From assembly GCF_027247405.1 (NCBI RefSeq), contig NZ_CP097463.1:4030001-4094000 (forward strand): a DNA stretch of 64,000 nucleotides, given 5' to 3'. The stretch is from Jatrophihabitans cynanchi (GTDB lineage: Bacteria > Actinomycetota > Actinomycetes > Mycobacteriales > Jatrophihabitantaceae). Positions 45,859-55,023 of the stretch are shown here, piece by piece; positions within the stretch are counted from its first letter, which is position 1, and each line of letters begins with the position of its first letter. Below the pieces are notes generated by a model. It was given only the letters and a program-made list of their open reading frames with translations. It had not been told where the DNA came from and made no database searches. The translations under genes were made by a program, and so were the position numbers.

Positions 45859-47622
45859 TCACGCCGTCACCTCCTCGTCCGTCAGGCCCTCGATGGGAGC
45901 TGACTCGTTCGGTCCGGCCGGCGCCGGGGTGCGGGGGATCCGCAGCCAGTAGAAACCGTGCCCGGCGAGCGTGAGCAGGTACGGCAGCTCGCCGATCGCG
46001 GGGAAGTGGGTGCCACCGAGCAGTTCGATCGGCTCCACGCCCTGCCACGCCCGCAGGTCGAGTTCCACCGGCTGGGCGAAGCGCGAGAGGTTGTTGACGC
46101 ACAACACGATGTCGTCCCCGAATTCGCGCACGAAGGTGAGCACTGAGGGGTTACTACCCCCGATGTCGGTGAACGTACCCAGGCCGAACGCGGGATTGAC
46201 CTTGCGCACCTGGATCAGCCGGCGCGTCCAGTGCAGCAGCGAGGAGGTGTTGCGAGTCTGCGACTCGACGTTGGTGACCTGGTAACCGTAGATCGAATCC
46301 ATGTTGACCGGGAGGTACAACCGGCCGGGATCGCAGGTGGAGAAGCCGGCGTTGCGGTCCGGGGTCCACTGCATCGGGGTGCGCACGCCGTCGCGGTCGC
46401 CCAACCAGATGTTGTCGCCCATCCCGATCTCGTCGCCGTAGTACAGGACGGGCGAGCCCGGCAGCGAGAGCAGCAGCGCGGTGAACAGCTCGATCTGGTT
46501 GATGTCGTTCTCCAGCAGCGGGGCCAGCCGCCGGCGGATGCCGATGTTCGCCTTCATCCGCGGGTCTTTGGCGTACTCGGCCCACATGTAGTCGCGCTCT
46601 TCGTCGGTGACCATCTCCAGGGTCAGCTCGTCGTGGTTGCGCAGGAAGATTCCCCACTGGCAGTTGGCCGGGATGGGCGGCGTCTGCGCCATGATCTCCG
46701 AGATGGGGTAGCGGCTCTCGCGCCGGACGGCCATGAAGATGCGCGGCATCACCGGGAAGTGGAAGGCCATGTGGCACTCGTCGCCGCCGCTGGCCCGATC
46801 GCCGAAGTACTCGACCACGTCGGCCGGCCACTGGTTCGCCTCGCACAGCAGCACGCGGTCCGGGTAGTCGCGGTCGACCTCCTTGCGCACGCGGCGCAGG
46901 AACTCGTGCGTCTCCGGCAGGTTCTCGCCGTTCGTCCCGTCGCGCACGTACAGGTAGGGCACCGCGTCGAGCCGGAACCCGTCGATCCCCAGGTCCAGCC
47001 AGAACCGCAGCGCGTCCAGGATCGCCTCCTGCACGCCGGCGGAGTCGAAGTTCAGGTCCGGCTGGTGGCTGAAGAAGCGGTGCCAGAAGTACTGCTTGCG
47101 CACCGGGTCGAACGTCCAGTTCGACGGCTCGGTGTCGACGAAGATGATCCGCGCCTCCGGGAAGCGCCGGTCGTCGTCGTTCCACACGTAGAAGTCGCCG
47201 TACGGCCCGGTCGGGTCACTGCGGCTGGCCTGGAACCACGGGTGCGCGTCGGAGGTGTGGTTCATCACGAAGTCGACGATCACCCGGATGCCGCGCTCGT
47301 GCGCCGAGTCGAGGAAGAACTTGAAGTCCTCGATGGTGCCGAACTCCGGCAGCACGCCGGTGAAGTCGCTGACGTCGTAGCCGCCGTCGCGCAGCGGGGA
47401 CGGGTAGAACGGCGGCAGCCACAGGCAGTCGATGCCGAGCCACTGCAGGTAGTCGAGCTTGTCGGTCAGCCCGCGCAGGTCCCCGGTGCCGTTTCCGTCC
47501 GAATCGGCGAAGCCGCGCACCAGCACCTCGTAGAACACGGCGCGCTTGAACCAGCCGGGGTCGGCGGGCAGCGGCTGCCCGAAAGCGGTTTCTGGGCCGT
47601 CCGGAAAGGGCGAGTGGCTCAC
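45859..47622 (-). CDS. treS: Trehalose synthase (maltose alpha-D-glucosyltransferase)
   Basis: 587-residue GH13_16 enzyme interconverting trehalose and maltose. The nucleophile is in [20 protein letters not shown] (Asp of RLDAV), the acid Glu in [10 protein letters not shown], and the third Asp in [11 protein letters not shown]. The N-terminus has [20 protein letters not shown]. It feeds maltose to Pep2. GTG 47622; a TAGGAA 6 nt upstream is an imperfect -10. The oppB stop lies 55 nt upstream, so readthrough from the transporter operon is possible. Confidence 0.95.
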   Translation of the reverse strand: MSHSPFPDGPETAFGQPLPADPGWFKRAVFYEVLVRGFADSDGNGTGDLRGLTDKLDYLQWLGIDCLWLPPFYPSPLRDGGYDVSDFTGVLPEFGTIEDFKFFLDSAHERGIRVIVDFVMNHTSDAHPWFQASRSDPTGPYGDFYVWNDDDRRFPEARIIFVDTEPSNWTFDPVRKQYFWHRFFSHQPDLNFDSAGVQEAILDALRFWLDLGIDGFRLDAVPYLYVRDGTNGENLPETHEFLRRVRKEVDRDYPDRVLLCEANQWPADVVEYFGDRASGGDECHMAFHFPVMPRIFMAVRRESRYPISEIMAQTPPIPANCQWGIFLRNHDELTLEMVTDEERDYMWAEYAKDPRMKANIGIRRRLAPLLENDINQIELFTALLLSLPGSPVLYYGDEIGMGDNIWLGDRDGVRTPMQWTPDRNAGFSTCDPGRLYLPVNMDSIYGYQVTNVESQTRNTSSLLHWTRRLIQVRKVNPAFGLGTFTDIGGSNPSVLTFVREFGDDIVLCVNNLSRFAQPVELDLRAWQGVEPIELLGGTHFPAIGELPYLLTLAGHGFYWLRIPRTPAPAGPNESAPIEGLTDEEVTA

Positions 47623-47677
47623 GTTTCATTCCTAGCAGGTACTGCCCGAAATGCGCAGCCGCGCCGCGGCGAACGGC

Positions 47678-48637
47678 TCAGGACAACGGCACCCGGGGGT
47701 CGAGCACCGCGTAGAGCAGGTCGACCACGATGTTCGCGGCGACGATGAACGCCGAGGCGAGCAGGACCAGGCCGATGATCACCGGAAGGTCCTCGCGGCT
47801 GATCGAGTTGTAGATCTGCTGCCCGAGACCGGGCAGGCCGAACACCGTCTCGGTGACGATGATCCCCCCGAGCAGTGTCCCCAGGTCGATGCCGAACTGG
47901 GTGACGACCGGCGTCAGCGCGCTGCGCAGAGCGTGGCGGTACACCACCCGTCGCTCGGCGATCCCCTTCGATCGCGCGGTGCGGATGTAGTCCTCGCCGA
48001 GCACGTCCAGCATCGCGCCACGCGTCAGCCGTGAGTACGTGGCGGCGGTCACCAGGGCGATGGTGACCCAGGGGAGGATCAGGTGCACGAACCACTGGCC
48101 TGCGTTCTCGGTGAGCGGCACGTAGCCACTGCCCGGGAAGAAGTGCACGCCCGCCAGGTGCAGCCGGTAGAACAGGAACAGCAGACACAGTTCGCCGAGC
48201 AGGAACGTGGGCATCGAGTAGAACAGCAGCGCGAAGCCGGTCACCGCGCGATCCGCGGGCGTGCGCGGATGCGTCGCAGCGAACACGCCCGACACGACCC
48301 CGATGAGCAGCCAGAGCACGGCGCCGCCGATTGCCACCGATGCCGTGATCGGCAGATCCTGCTTGATGATCGTGCTCACCGGTTCGTTGTTGACGTAGGA
48401 GTAGCCGAGGTCGCCGTGCAGCAACCGCCACAGGTAGCTGCCGTACTGTGAGAGGATCGGCCGGTCCAGGCCCAGCCGGTGCGCGATGAGGTCGATGGTC
48501 TGCGCGGTGGCCTGGCGGCCGGCGAGGGTCTGCGCCACGTTGTGCGGTGCGACGAAGTAGAGGACGAACACGGCGGTGGCTACGACCCACATCACCAGCA
48601 CGCCGAAGGCGATCCGGCGGATCAAGAAGCGCAGCAC
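47678..48637 (-). CDS. Opp/Dpp-type ABC transporter permease 1
   Basis: 319 residues, six helices. The N-terminal helix pattern RFLIRRIAFGVLVMWVVAT and the cytoplasmic EAA loop DYIRTARSKGIAERRVVYRHALR identify a DppB/OppB-type permease. It forms the channel with the adjacent OppC-type permease. ATG 48637 is 12 nt after the oppC-like stop. Last gene of the transporter set and first upstream neighbour of treS. Confidence 0.93.
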   Translation of the reverse strand: MLRFLIRRIAFGVLVMWVVATAVFVLYFVAPHNVAQTLAGRQATAQTIDLIAHRLGLDRPILSQYGSYLWRLLHGDLGYSYVNNEPVSTIIKQDLPITASVAIGGAVLWLLIGVVSGVFAATHPRTPADRAVTGFALLFYSMPTFLLGELCLLFLFYRLHLAGVHFFPGSGYVPLTENAGQWFVHLILPWVTIALVTAATYSRLTRGAMLDVLGEDYIRTARSKGIAERRVVYRHALRSALTPVVTQFGIDLGTLLGGIIVTETVFGLPGLGQQIYNSISREDLPVIIGLVLLASAFIVAANIVVDLLYAVLDPRVPLS

Positions 48638-48649
48638 GGACGGCCTCCG

Positions 48650-49597
48650 TTACCTGGCGACGGTCCGGCCGAAGCGCGGGTCGAACGCGTCGCGCACGCT
48701 GTCGCCGAGCAGATTGAAGGCCAGTGTCGTGATCAGCAGCGCGGCGCCCGGGAAGACCACGTACCACCAGGCCACCTGGTAGTACTGGATCGACTCGGAC
48801 AACATGCCGCCCCAGCTCGCCGTGGGCGGGACCACCCCGAGCCCGAGGAAGGACAGTGTCGCTTCGAAGACGATCGCCAGCGGGATCAGCAGTGTCGTGT
48901 AGACGATCACCGGGGCGAGCACGTTCGGCAGGATGTCGACGAACATGATGCGCACGTCGCCGGCGCCGAGCGAACGGGCCGCTTCCACGAACTCCTTCTG
49001 GGTGATCGACAGCACCTGGCCGCGCACGACGCGTCCGACGGACGCGAAGGAGAAGAACGCGATCACCGCGATGGACACGGTCAGCCCGGGACCCACGACG
49101 GAGATCAGCGCGATCGCGAAGACGAGGTAGGGGAGCGACAGGACGACGTCCATGAACCTGGCCAGGGCGGTGTCCAGCATCCCGCCGAAGTAACCGGCCA
49201 GCAGGCCGATGACGACGCCGACGGCGACGGCGAGCACGCTGGCGACCACGCCGGCAAGCAGGGAGACCCGCGCGCCGTAGCAGATCCGTACCAGCACGTC
49301 GCGTCCCAGTTCGTCGGTGCCGAGCAGGAACGCCGAACCGGGCCCCACCGGAATGCCTTCAGGTGTGAGACCGCTCGTGCGGTACTGGGTGTCGGGGCCG
49401 TGGCCGACGGCCGCGGCCACCACCGGCGCGAGGGCTGCCGTCAGTGCGATCAGGACGATCACGGCCGCCGAGGCGACCGCCACCCAGTCGTGGCGCAGGC
49501 GATCGAAGGCGAGCCGCCACGGGCTGCGGCCCTCGATCACGGCGATGTCCGCCGCGACCGGCCCGCTCTCGCTCCCCAGAGCCGCCGCGCTGCTCAT
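48650..49597 (-). CDS. Opp/Dpp-type ABC transporter permease 2
   Basis: 315 residues, OppC/DppC type with a long N-terminal cytoplasmic stretch and helix 1 at about 40-60. [21 protein letters not shown] is the OppC hallmark, and the EAA loop is [24 protein letters not shown] (seen as [18 protein letters not shown]). The start ATG overlaps the stop of the upstream ATPase gene (ATGA). Confidence 0.93.
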   Translation of the reverse strand: MSSAAALGSESGPVAADIAVIEGRSPWRLAFDRLRHDWVAVASAAVIVLIALTAALAPVVAAAVGHGPDTQYRTSGLTPEGIPVGPGSAFLLGTDELGRDVLVRICYGARVSLLAGVVASVLAVAVGVVIGLLAGYFGGMLDTALARFMDVVLSLPYLVFAIALISVVGPGLTVSIAVIAFFSFASVGRVVRGQVLSITQKEFVEAARSLGAGDVRIMFVDILPNVLAPVIVYTTLLIPLAIVFEATLSFLGLGVVPPTASWGGMLSESIQYYQVAWWYVVFPGAALLITTLAFNLLGDSVRDAFDPRFGRTVAR

Positions 49598-50691
49598 CGG
49601 GCATCCCGCGGGACCGGGGCGGACGGCGCTGCGTCAGGGTAGGCGAGCCGCTCGCCGTCGCGCAGCGGGAAGTGGCACGCCACCACGTGTGAGCCGTCGT
49701 CGAGGAAGTTCGCGCCGAGCACGGGTGCCTCGCGCCGGCAGATCTCCTGTGCCTTCGGGCAACGCGGGTGGAACCGGCAGCCGGACGGCGGGTTGATGGG
49801 CGAGGGAACATCCCCGCGCAGCACGATGCGCTCGCGCCGGTCGGCCTCGTCCGGGTCGGGCACCGGTTCGGCGGACAGCAGCGCGCGGGTGTAGGGGTGC
49901 CGTGGCGTGCTGCCCAGCTCGCGCGCCGGGGCGAGCTCGACGATCTGGCCGAGGTACATCACCGCCACCCGGGTGCTCACCCGCTGCACGACCGCGAGGT
50001 CGTGCGCGATGAACACATACGTGAGCGCGTACCGGTCCTGCAACTCGGTGAGCAGGTTGATGACTTGTGCCTGGATCGAGACGTCCAGTGCCGACACCGG
50101 CTCGTCGCACACGATCAGCCGGGGGTGCAGCGCGAGCGCCCGGGCCACTCCGATCCGCTGCCGCTGGCCGCCGGAGAACTCGGCCGGGAACCGGTTGTAG
50201 TGCTCCGGGTTGAGCCCGACCTGGCTCATCAGGTCCTGCACGGCGCGCTTGCGCTCGGAGCCGGAACACACGTCGTGGACGGCGAACGGATCACCGATGA
50301 TCGACCCGACGCGGCGGCGTGGATTGAGCGAGCCGTACGGGTCCTGGAAGATCATCTGAAGCTCGCGGCGATAGGGGCGCAGCCGCCGGCGGGACAGCGC
50401 GGAGATGTCGTGACCGTCGAAGACCACGTGCCCGGCGGTGAGCTCGTACAGCCGGGTGATGCACCGCGCCAACGTCGACTTGCCACACCCGGTCTCGCCG
50501 ACCAGCCCGAGGGTTTCACCACTGCGTACCTGCAGGCTCACGCCGTCCACGGCATGCACCTGCCCGACGGAGCGCCGCAGCACGCCCCCGGACAGCACCG
50601 GGAAGTACTTGACGACGTCGTCCACCTCGACGAGCACGCGGTCCGCGTCGGCCGCGGCGCCGCTGATCGCGTGCAGCCGCCGGCGGCTCAC
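49594..50691 (-). CDS. Opp/Dpp-type ABC transporter ATP-binding protein (OppF-like)
   Basis: 365 residues. Walker [10 protein letters not shown], signature [15 protein letters not shown] and Walker [13 protein letters not shown] are intact. The C-terminal oligopeptide-type extension has [19 protein letters not shown], with a Cys cluster typical of iron-sulfur-binding Opp/Dpp ATPases. GTG 50691 overlaps the stop of the next ATPase gene (GTGA); a longer upstream extension would overlap it by 120 nt and is rejected. Confidence 0.93.
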   Translation of the reverse strand: MSRRRLHAISGAAADADRVLVEVDDVVKYFPVLSGGVLRRSVGQVHAVDGVSLQVRSGETLGLVGETGCGKSTLARCITRLYELTAGHVVFDGHDISALSRRRLRPYRRELQMIFQDPYGSLNPRRRVGSIIGDPFAVHDVCSGSERKRAVQDLMSQVGLNPEHYNRFPAEFSGGQRQRIGVARALALHPRLIVCDEPVSALDVSIQAQVINLLTELQDRYALTYVFIAHDLAVVQRVSTRVAVMYLGQIVELAPARELGSTPRHPYTRALLSAEPVPDPDEADRRERIVLRGDVPSPINPPSGCRFHPRCPKAQEICRREAPVLGANFLDDGSHVVACHFPLRDGERLAYPDAAPSAPVPRDAR

Positions 50692-51755
50692 CGTTGCGCC
50701 TCCGTCGCGTACCGGCGCGCGATCGGCCCGGCCGCGCCGGAGCGCCGGCTCGCGGCGAAACCGATGCGGGATCCGGTCGCGTCCCGTCCGAGGGTGCTCA
50801 GCGGGAGCCAGCACGCCGAGCGATGCGCCGCCGGACCCGCGACGAGGCGCAGCGCCGGCCGCGCGCTCACGCAGCGATCCATCACGAACTCGCAGCGCGG
50901 GTGGAACGGGCAGCCGGGCGGTGGACCGATCAGGCTCGGCGGCTGGCCGGGGATCGGGCGCAGCCGCTCGGCCGGGTCGCCGCCATCCGGCAGTGAACCG
51001 AGCAGGCCGAGCGTGTAGGGGTGGTGCGGGCGGTAGTACAGCTCACGCCGCGGCGCCTGCTCCATCGCCCGGCCGGCGTACATCACCAACACCTCGTCGG
51101 CCATGCTCGCGACGACGCCGAGATCGTGGGTGATCATCACGATGGCAATGGCGAACTGCTGTTGCAGGCGCCGCATCAGCTCGATGATCTGTGCCTGCAC
51201 GGTGACGTCGAGCGCGGTCGTGGGTTCGTCGGCGATGAGCAGCTTGGGGTTGAGCGCGAGCGCCATCGCGATCATCACCCGCTGGCGCATGCCGCCGGAG
51301 AACTGGTGCGGGTAGTCGCGCACCCGTTGCTCGGCCTGGGGGATACCCACCAGGTCGAGCAACTCGACCGTCCTGGCGCGAGCGGCGGCGCGGCTGCAGC
51401 GCCGGTGCTCGCGGATCATCTCGGCGATCTGCCAGCCGACCCGGTAGTACGGGTGCAGGCTGGACAGCGGGTCCTGGAAGATCGTCGCGATCTGCGCGCC
51501 CTGGATCGCGCGCAGCCGATCGGGGCCCGCAGTCAGCAAGTCCTCACCGTCGAAGAGCGCCCGCCCGCCGATGTGGGCGCCGCGGGTCAGGCCGGCGATC
51601 GTCTGGGTCGCCACGCTCTTGCCCGAGCCGGACTCGCCGACGATGCCCAAGGTGCGCCCGGCGTCCACGTCGAAGCTCAGGCCGCGAACCGCCTCCACCA
51701 CTCCGTCCGGCGTGTCGAAGGCCACCGTCAGGTCGGTTACCTCGAGCAGCGCCAT
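50688..51755 (-). CDS. Opp/Dpp-type ABC transporter ATP-binding protein (OppD-like)
   Basis: 355 residues. Walker [10 protein letters not shown], signature [15 protein letters not shown], Walker [13 protein letters not shown]. The C-terminal Cys segment is [15 protein letters not shown]. It pairs with the OppF-like subunit as a heterodimeric ATPase. It starts 80 nt after the binding-protein gene, with a strong hairpin between, which should lower its expression relative to the binding protein. ATG 51755 follows GGAGGTGATCGC. Confidence 0.93.
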   Translation of the reverse strand: MALLEVTDLTVAFDTPDGVVEAVRGLSFDVDAGRTLGIVGESGSGKSVATQTIAGLTRGAHIGGRALFDGEDLLTAGPDRLRAIQGAQIATIFQDPLSSLHPYYRVGWQIAEMIREHRRCSRAAARARTVELLDLVGIPQAEQRVRDYPHQFSGGMRQRVMIAMALALNPKLLIADEPTTALDVTVQAQIIELMRRLQQQFAIAIVMITHDLGVVASMADEVLVMYAGRAMEQAPRRELYYRPHHPYTLGLLGSLPDGGDPAERLRPIPGQPPSLIGPPPGCPFHPRCEFVMDRCVSARPALRLVAGPAAHRSACWLPLSTLGRDATGSRIGFAASRRSGAAGPIARRYATEAQR

Positions 51756-51799
51756 GCGATCACCTCCTGTCCGGTCCTGTCCGGTCCAGCGACGTTGAC

Positions 51800-51828
51800 G
51801 GGCCGCCGGTGCCCTGCGCCGGCGGCCC
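51800..51828. terminator. Hairpin between binding-protein and ATPase genes
   Basis: GGGCCGCCGG (51800-51809) and CCGGCGGCCC (51819-51828) are perfect 10-bp arms with a 9-nt loop, just after the binding-protein stop. No T-tract. Likely an attenuator or mRNA-stabilising stem that favours high expression of the binding protein. Confidence 0.6.
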
Positions 51829-51835
51829 CGCCGCG

Positions 51836-53641
51836 TCAGCTTCCGGAGAGCCAGACGTTGGTGACGTCGCAGTTCTCGTTGAAGAAGTTGAAGTAGCAGC
51901 CCTTGACCCGCGAGGAGTGGAAGACGGCCACCTTCTGCGCGCCGATCGGCACGATCACCGCGTCGGCCATGGCGAGCTTGGCCGCTGCCTGCCAGTCGGC
52001 GCTGGCCGCGGAACTGCTCGACTCGGCGAGCGCCTTGTCGATCAGTGCGTTCATCTGCGGGCTGTTGTAGTCGCCGTAGTCGGTCGATCCAGGGCCGTAG
52101 CCGCGGCCGTCGAAGAGCGGTTCGATCACCGCACGGCCGTTGTTGCCGAGCCAGTCAGGGATCCACCCCGCCTCGGCGATGTCCCACGCACCGCTGCGCG
52201 ACGCCGTCGGATTCTGCAGGTACTTCGTGTAGAACGTGTTCGCCGGGTTGACGGCGATCAGCTTGACCTTGAAGCCGGCCGCCTGCAACGCGGCCTGGTC
52301 CGTCTGCGCGACCTGCGGGTGCACGGTGGTCGTACGGTACGGCAGCTTCAGCGTGATCTGACCGGGCTGGTAGCCCGCCTGGGCGAGAAGTGACTTGGCC
52401 TTGGCCGGGTCGCCGTTGTTGCCGGGCGTCGGGTACGGATCGTAGTTCGGCACGTTGCCGACGCTGCCGCCCGGGATGATCTGGTTGAGCGGTTGCGAGA
52501 TCAGCTTTCCGCCGTAGACCTGCGACACCGCGGTCTTGTTGAACGCGTACTCGAGCGCCTGGCGCACCTTGAGCTTCTTCAGCGCGCCGTTGTTGTTCGG
52601 GCTCTGCAGGTTGATGGCGATATAGGGGTTGATGGTGATGAAGTTGTCGCCCGACGGCCCGATCACCAGCCCCGCGTCGTTGCTTCGCGACAGAGCGGCC
52701 AGCTGTGCGGTCGGGACGTTCTCGTCCCAGTCCATGTCCTGCGTCCCGGCCTGGAGCTGTTGCTGGGTGCCCTGTTCGTTCCCGCCCATCGTGACGTCGA
52801 TGGCGTTGACGTAGGCGTGCCGGATGGGATCGCTGCTCGCGTGCCACGCCGGGTTGCGGACGAGGTGATACGACTTGCCCGGGACGTAGCTGCTGATCGT
52901 GTACGGCCCGTCCGAGATCGTGTGCTGTGCCTGCTGCGCGCTTCCCGGCAGATAGTGGAGGTACTCGACCGGGGCCGGCGAGGAGAACGGCAGCGCCAGG
53001 ATGTTGACGAAGTCCGTCGCCGGCCGCGTCAGGGTGATCCGCAGCGTGGTATCATCGACCGCCTTCAAGCCACTGACGTCATGCTGCGTGATGTAGTTCT
53101 TGATGGCGCTCACGCTGCTCGCGGACACCTTGGCGAAGCCCGCGCAGTAGGCCTTCATCCCGGCGATCGTGTTGGTGAAGTAGCCGGGCGCGCCTGTGGG
53201 CTGGGCCGGGTTGCACAGCCGCTTCAGGCCGCGGACGGCATCTTCCGCCGTCACCTGGCGGGCCGGCTGGGTGTCCCACTGCGCGCCCTTGCGCAGCTGG
53301 ATCGTGTACACCGTGCCGTTGTCGCTGATCGTCGGCGCTGAGGTGGCCAGATCGGGCACCGGGTCGATCTGGGCCTGCAAGGTGGTGGCGTTCGGGTAGG
53401 TGTAGAGCTGCCGCGTGAAGGCCCGCATCAGGGTGTAGGTCACGTCGTAGTAGCCGTCGGCGGTGTCGAGGTAGTCGACGTCCCCCTCGCCGTACAGCTT
53501 CAAGGTGCCGCCCTTGGTCGGCGTGCCCTGGTTCGCGGCCGGCTTGTTGCCGCCACCGCTGCTGCCGCACGCCGAGAGCGTCAGTAGCGCGATCGCGGCC
53601 ACGCTCACGGCCACGTAGGTGCGGTGGTTTCGGTGTCGCAT
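51836..53641 (-). CDS. Extracellular solute-binding lipoprotein, family 5 (peptide/nickel type)
   Basis: 601 residues. A lipoprotein signal with lipobox LSAC (Cys25) is followed by a Ser/Gly linker and a family-5 binding fold. GTLKLYGEGDVDYLDTADGYYD starts the mature domain, and DGPYTISSYVPGKSYHLVRNPAWH is the family signature (seen as DGPYTISSYVPGKSYHLVRN). It captures oligopeptides or other small ligands for the permeases; the substrate cannot be read from sequence. ATG 53641 follows GAGAAAGGGGCTTCTC. First gene of the transporter operon. Confidence 0.92.
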   Translation of the reverse strand: MRHRNHRTYVAVSVAAIALLTLSACGSSGGGNKPAANQGTPTKGGTLKLYGEGDVDYLDTADGYYDVTYTLMRAFTRQLYTYPNATTLQAQIDPVPDLATSAPTISDNGTVYTIQLRKGAQWDTQPARQVTAEDAVRGLKRLCNPAQPTGAPGYFTNTIAGMKAYCAGFAKVSASSVSAIKNYITQHDVSGLKAVDDTTLRITLTRPATDFVNILALPFSSPAPVEYLHYLPGSAQQAQHTISDGPYTISSYVPGKSYHLVRNPAWHASSDPIRHAYVNAIDVTMGGNEQGTQQQLQAGTQDMDWDENVPTAQLAALSRSNDAGLVIGPSGDNFITINPYIAINLQSPNNNGALKKLKVRQALEYAFNKTAVSQVYGGKLISQPLNQIIPGGSVGNVPNYDPYPTPGNNGDPAKAKSLLAQAGYQPGQITLKLPYRTTTVHPQVAQTDQAALQAAGFKVKLIAVNPANTFYTKYLQNPTASRSGAWDIAEAGWIPDWLGNNGRAVIEPLFDGRGYGPGSTDYGDYNSPQMNALIDKALAESSSSAASADWQAAAKLAMADAVIVPIGAQKVAVFHSSRVKGCYFNFFNENCDVTNVWLSGS

Positions 53642-53897
53642 GAGAAGCCCCTTTCTCGGCAGCTGTTGCTCGGTTTTCGGGCAGCGGGTACCGGCGTGAC
53701 GGGACTCGACAAACGTGGGCGGAGGCAGCAGCCGTGCACTGGCCGCTGGCGCTTCAGGCGCTTGCCGGTTCTCAGCCGGCTGGTTCGCACGCTAGGAACC
53801 GAAGCTGGGAATCGCCGCAGTAGCAGGGCATTGTGGCGATCTTGTGTCGTGATGTTGTCCGGGCCGTGATCGGATTCCTTGCCCGCGCTTACTCTTC
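53642..53897. other. 256-bp intergenic region, leader of the transporter operon
   Basis: It follows the glgE-lipoprotein genes on the same strand and precedes the binding-protein gene. Several short GC-rich palindromes (for example GCCGGTTCTCAGCCGGC-like at about 53761-53780) are present. No confident promoter was identified. Confidence 0.4.
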
Positions 53898-55022
53898 TCA
53901 GCCGCGCAGCCAGAGCCGGCTGGCCCCGCTACCGGTGGTGGCGAGCAGCAGCCGGTCGCCGAGCCGCGTGAGCGCGGCGTCCTGGGCGCGTTCGGGCACC
54001 GGGATCGACCGCCAGCCGGTGCAGTCGCGCGCAACGGTGTCCAGCCGGATCACCCGGTCTACATCACTGAGCACGTAGGCGCGGTCGGTCTGCGCGAGCA
54101 CCTGGCGCACCTGCACCAAGCCCCGGCCGGGCCCACTGCTGGCCGGCGTCGCCCGCCCGGACGGATCGATCGACCAGCACAGCACGTGCTGCTCGGCGGT
54201 CGCGGTGTTACCGGCCACCACGCAACCGGACGCGTCGCACGCGGCGCGGGTGGCCGAGGCCGGGCCGGTGGACGGCAGCCTGCTGCGTGTCCACGCGCGC
54301 CCGGTCGCCGACGTCCAGGTGAGCGCGTCGGTACGGACGGTGCCGTCGCCCGCGCGCTGCGTGTTGCCGACCACCAGGAAACCGGACGGCGTCGCGGCGG
54401 CGCCGTAGGCCGCGGTCTGCTCGCCGGGTCCGGAGGCGAGGCCGGGCACGTCGGTGTAGCGCGTCCACGCCGCGCCGTCCGGTGACGTCCAGACCGCCGC
54501 GCCGTACCCACCGCCGGCCTCGTCCCACGAGCCGGCGAGCAACACCTGCCCGGGGCGCGCCGCCTCGTCGCTCGTCGCTATCGCGTGCTCGCCGCCGAAC
54601 AGGGTGAACACCTGTTCGTGCTCGGTCAGCCCGCCGGTGCCGCCCTCCCACAGCGTCGGCCGTGCGTTGCTGTGCGCGCCGCCGAAGGCCTGGCCGTACG
54701 CGGCGATGTGCGTGCCCGCCACGCCGGCCATGACGAACTCGGCCTGCTGCCCGTAGCCGGTCACCGGGTGCAGCGCGAGACGGCGCCAGCTCCTCGCGTC
54801 CGTGGTCGTCCACGCGGCCGGCGCGCGCCCGACCGATGCCGGCACCGAGCCCAGCGCCAGCACGCCGCCGGCGAAGGGCGTCAGCACCATCACCCGCGCG
54901 CCGGCCGCCGGCAGGGCGAGCTCGTGCCAGCCGGTACGGGCCGCCGTCGGGGCCGGACGGCTCACCGACGAGGTGCACGCGGCGAGCGACAGCAGCGCGG
55001 CGAGCGCGACCACCGCCCGCAT
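53898..55022 (-). CDS. Putative lipoprotein with Asp-box (BNR-like) propeller repeats
   Basis: 374 residues. The signal peptide MRAVVALAALLSLAAC ends in a lipobox (Cys16). The mature part has repeated S/T-x-D-G-x-x-W segments (WTTTDARSWRR, WTSPDGAAWTR, WTSATGRAWTR) spaced along the chain, like Asp-box beta-propellers of sialidases and related surface proteins. No catalytic residues are recognisable. ATG 55022 follows the glgE stop by 1 nt (TGAGATG), so it is translated with glgE. A link to glucan metabolism is possible but untested. Confidence 0.7.
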   Translation of the reverse strand: MRAVVALAALLSLAACTSSVSRPAPTAARTGWHELALPAAGARVMVLTPFAGGVLALGSVPASVGRAPAAWTTTDARSWRRLALHPVTGYGQQAEFVMAGVAGTHIAAYGQAFGGAHSNARPTLWEGGTGGLTEHEQVFTLFGGEHAIATSDEAARPGQVLLAGSWDEAGGGYGAAVWTSPDGAAWTRYTDVPGLASGPGEQTAAYGAAATPSGFLVVGNTQRAGDGTVRTDALTWTSATGRAWTRSRLPSTGPASATRAACDASGCVVAGNTATAEQHVLCWSIDPSGRATPASSGPGRGLVQVRQVLAQTDRAYVLSDVDRVIRLDTVARDCTGWRSIPVPERAQDAALTRLGDRLLLATTGSGASRLWLRG

Positions 55023-55023
55023 C

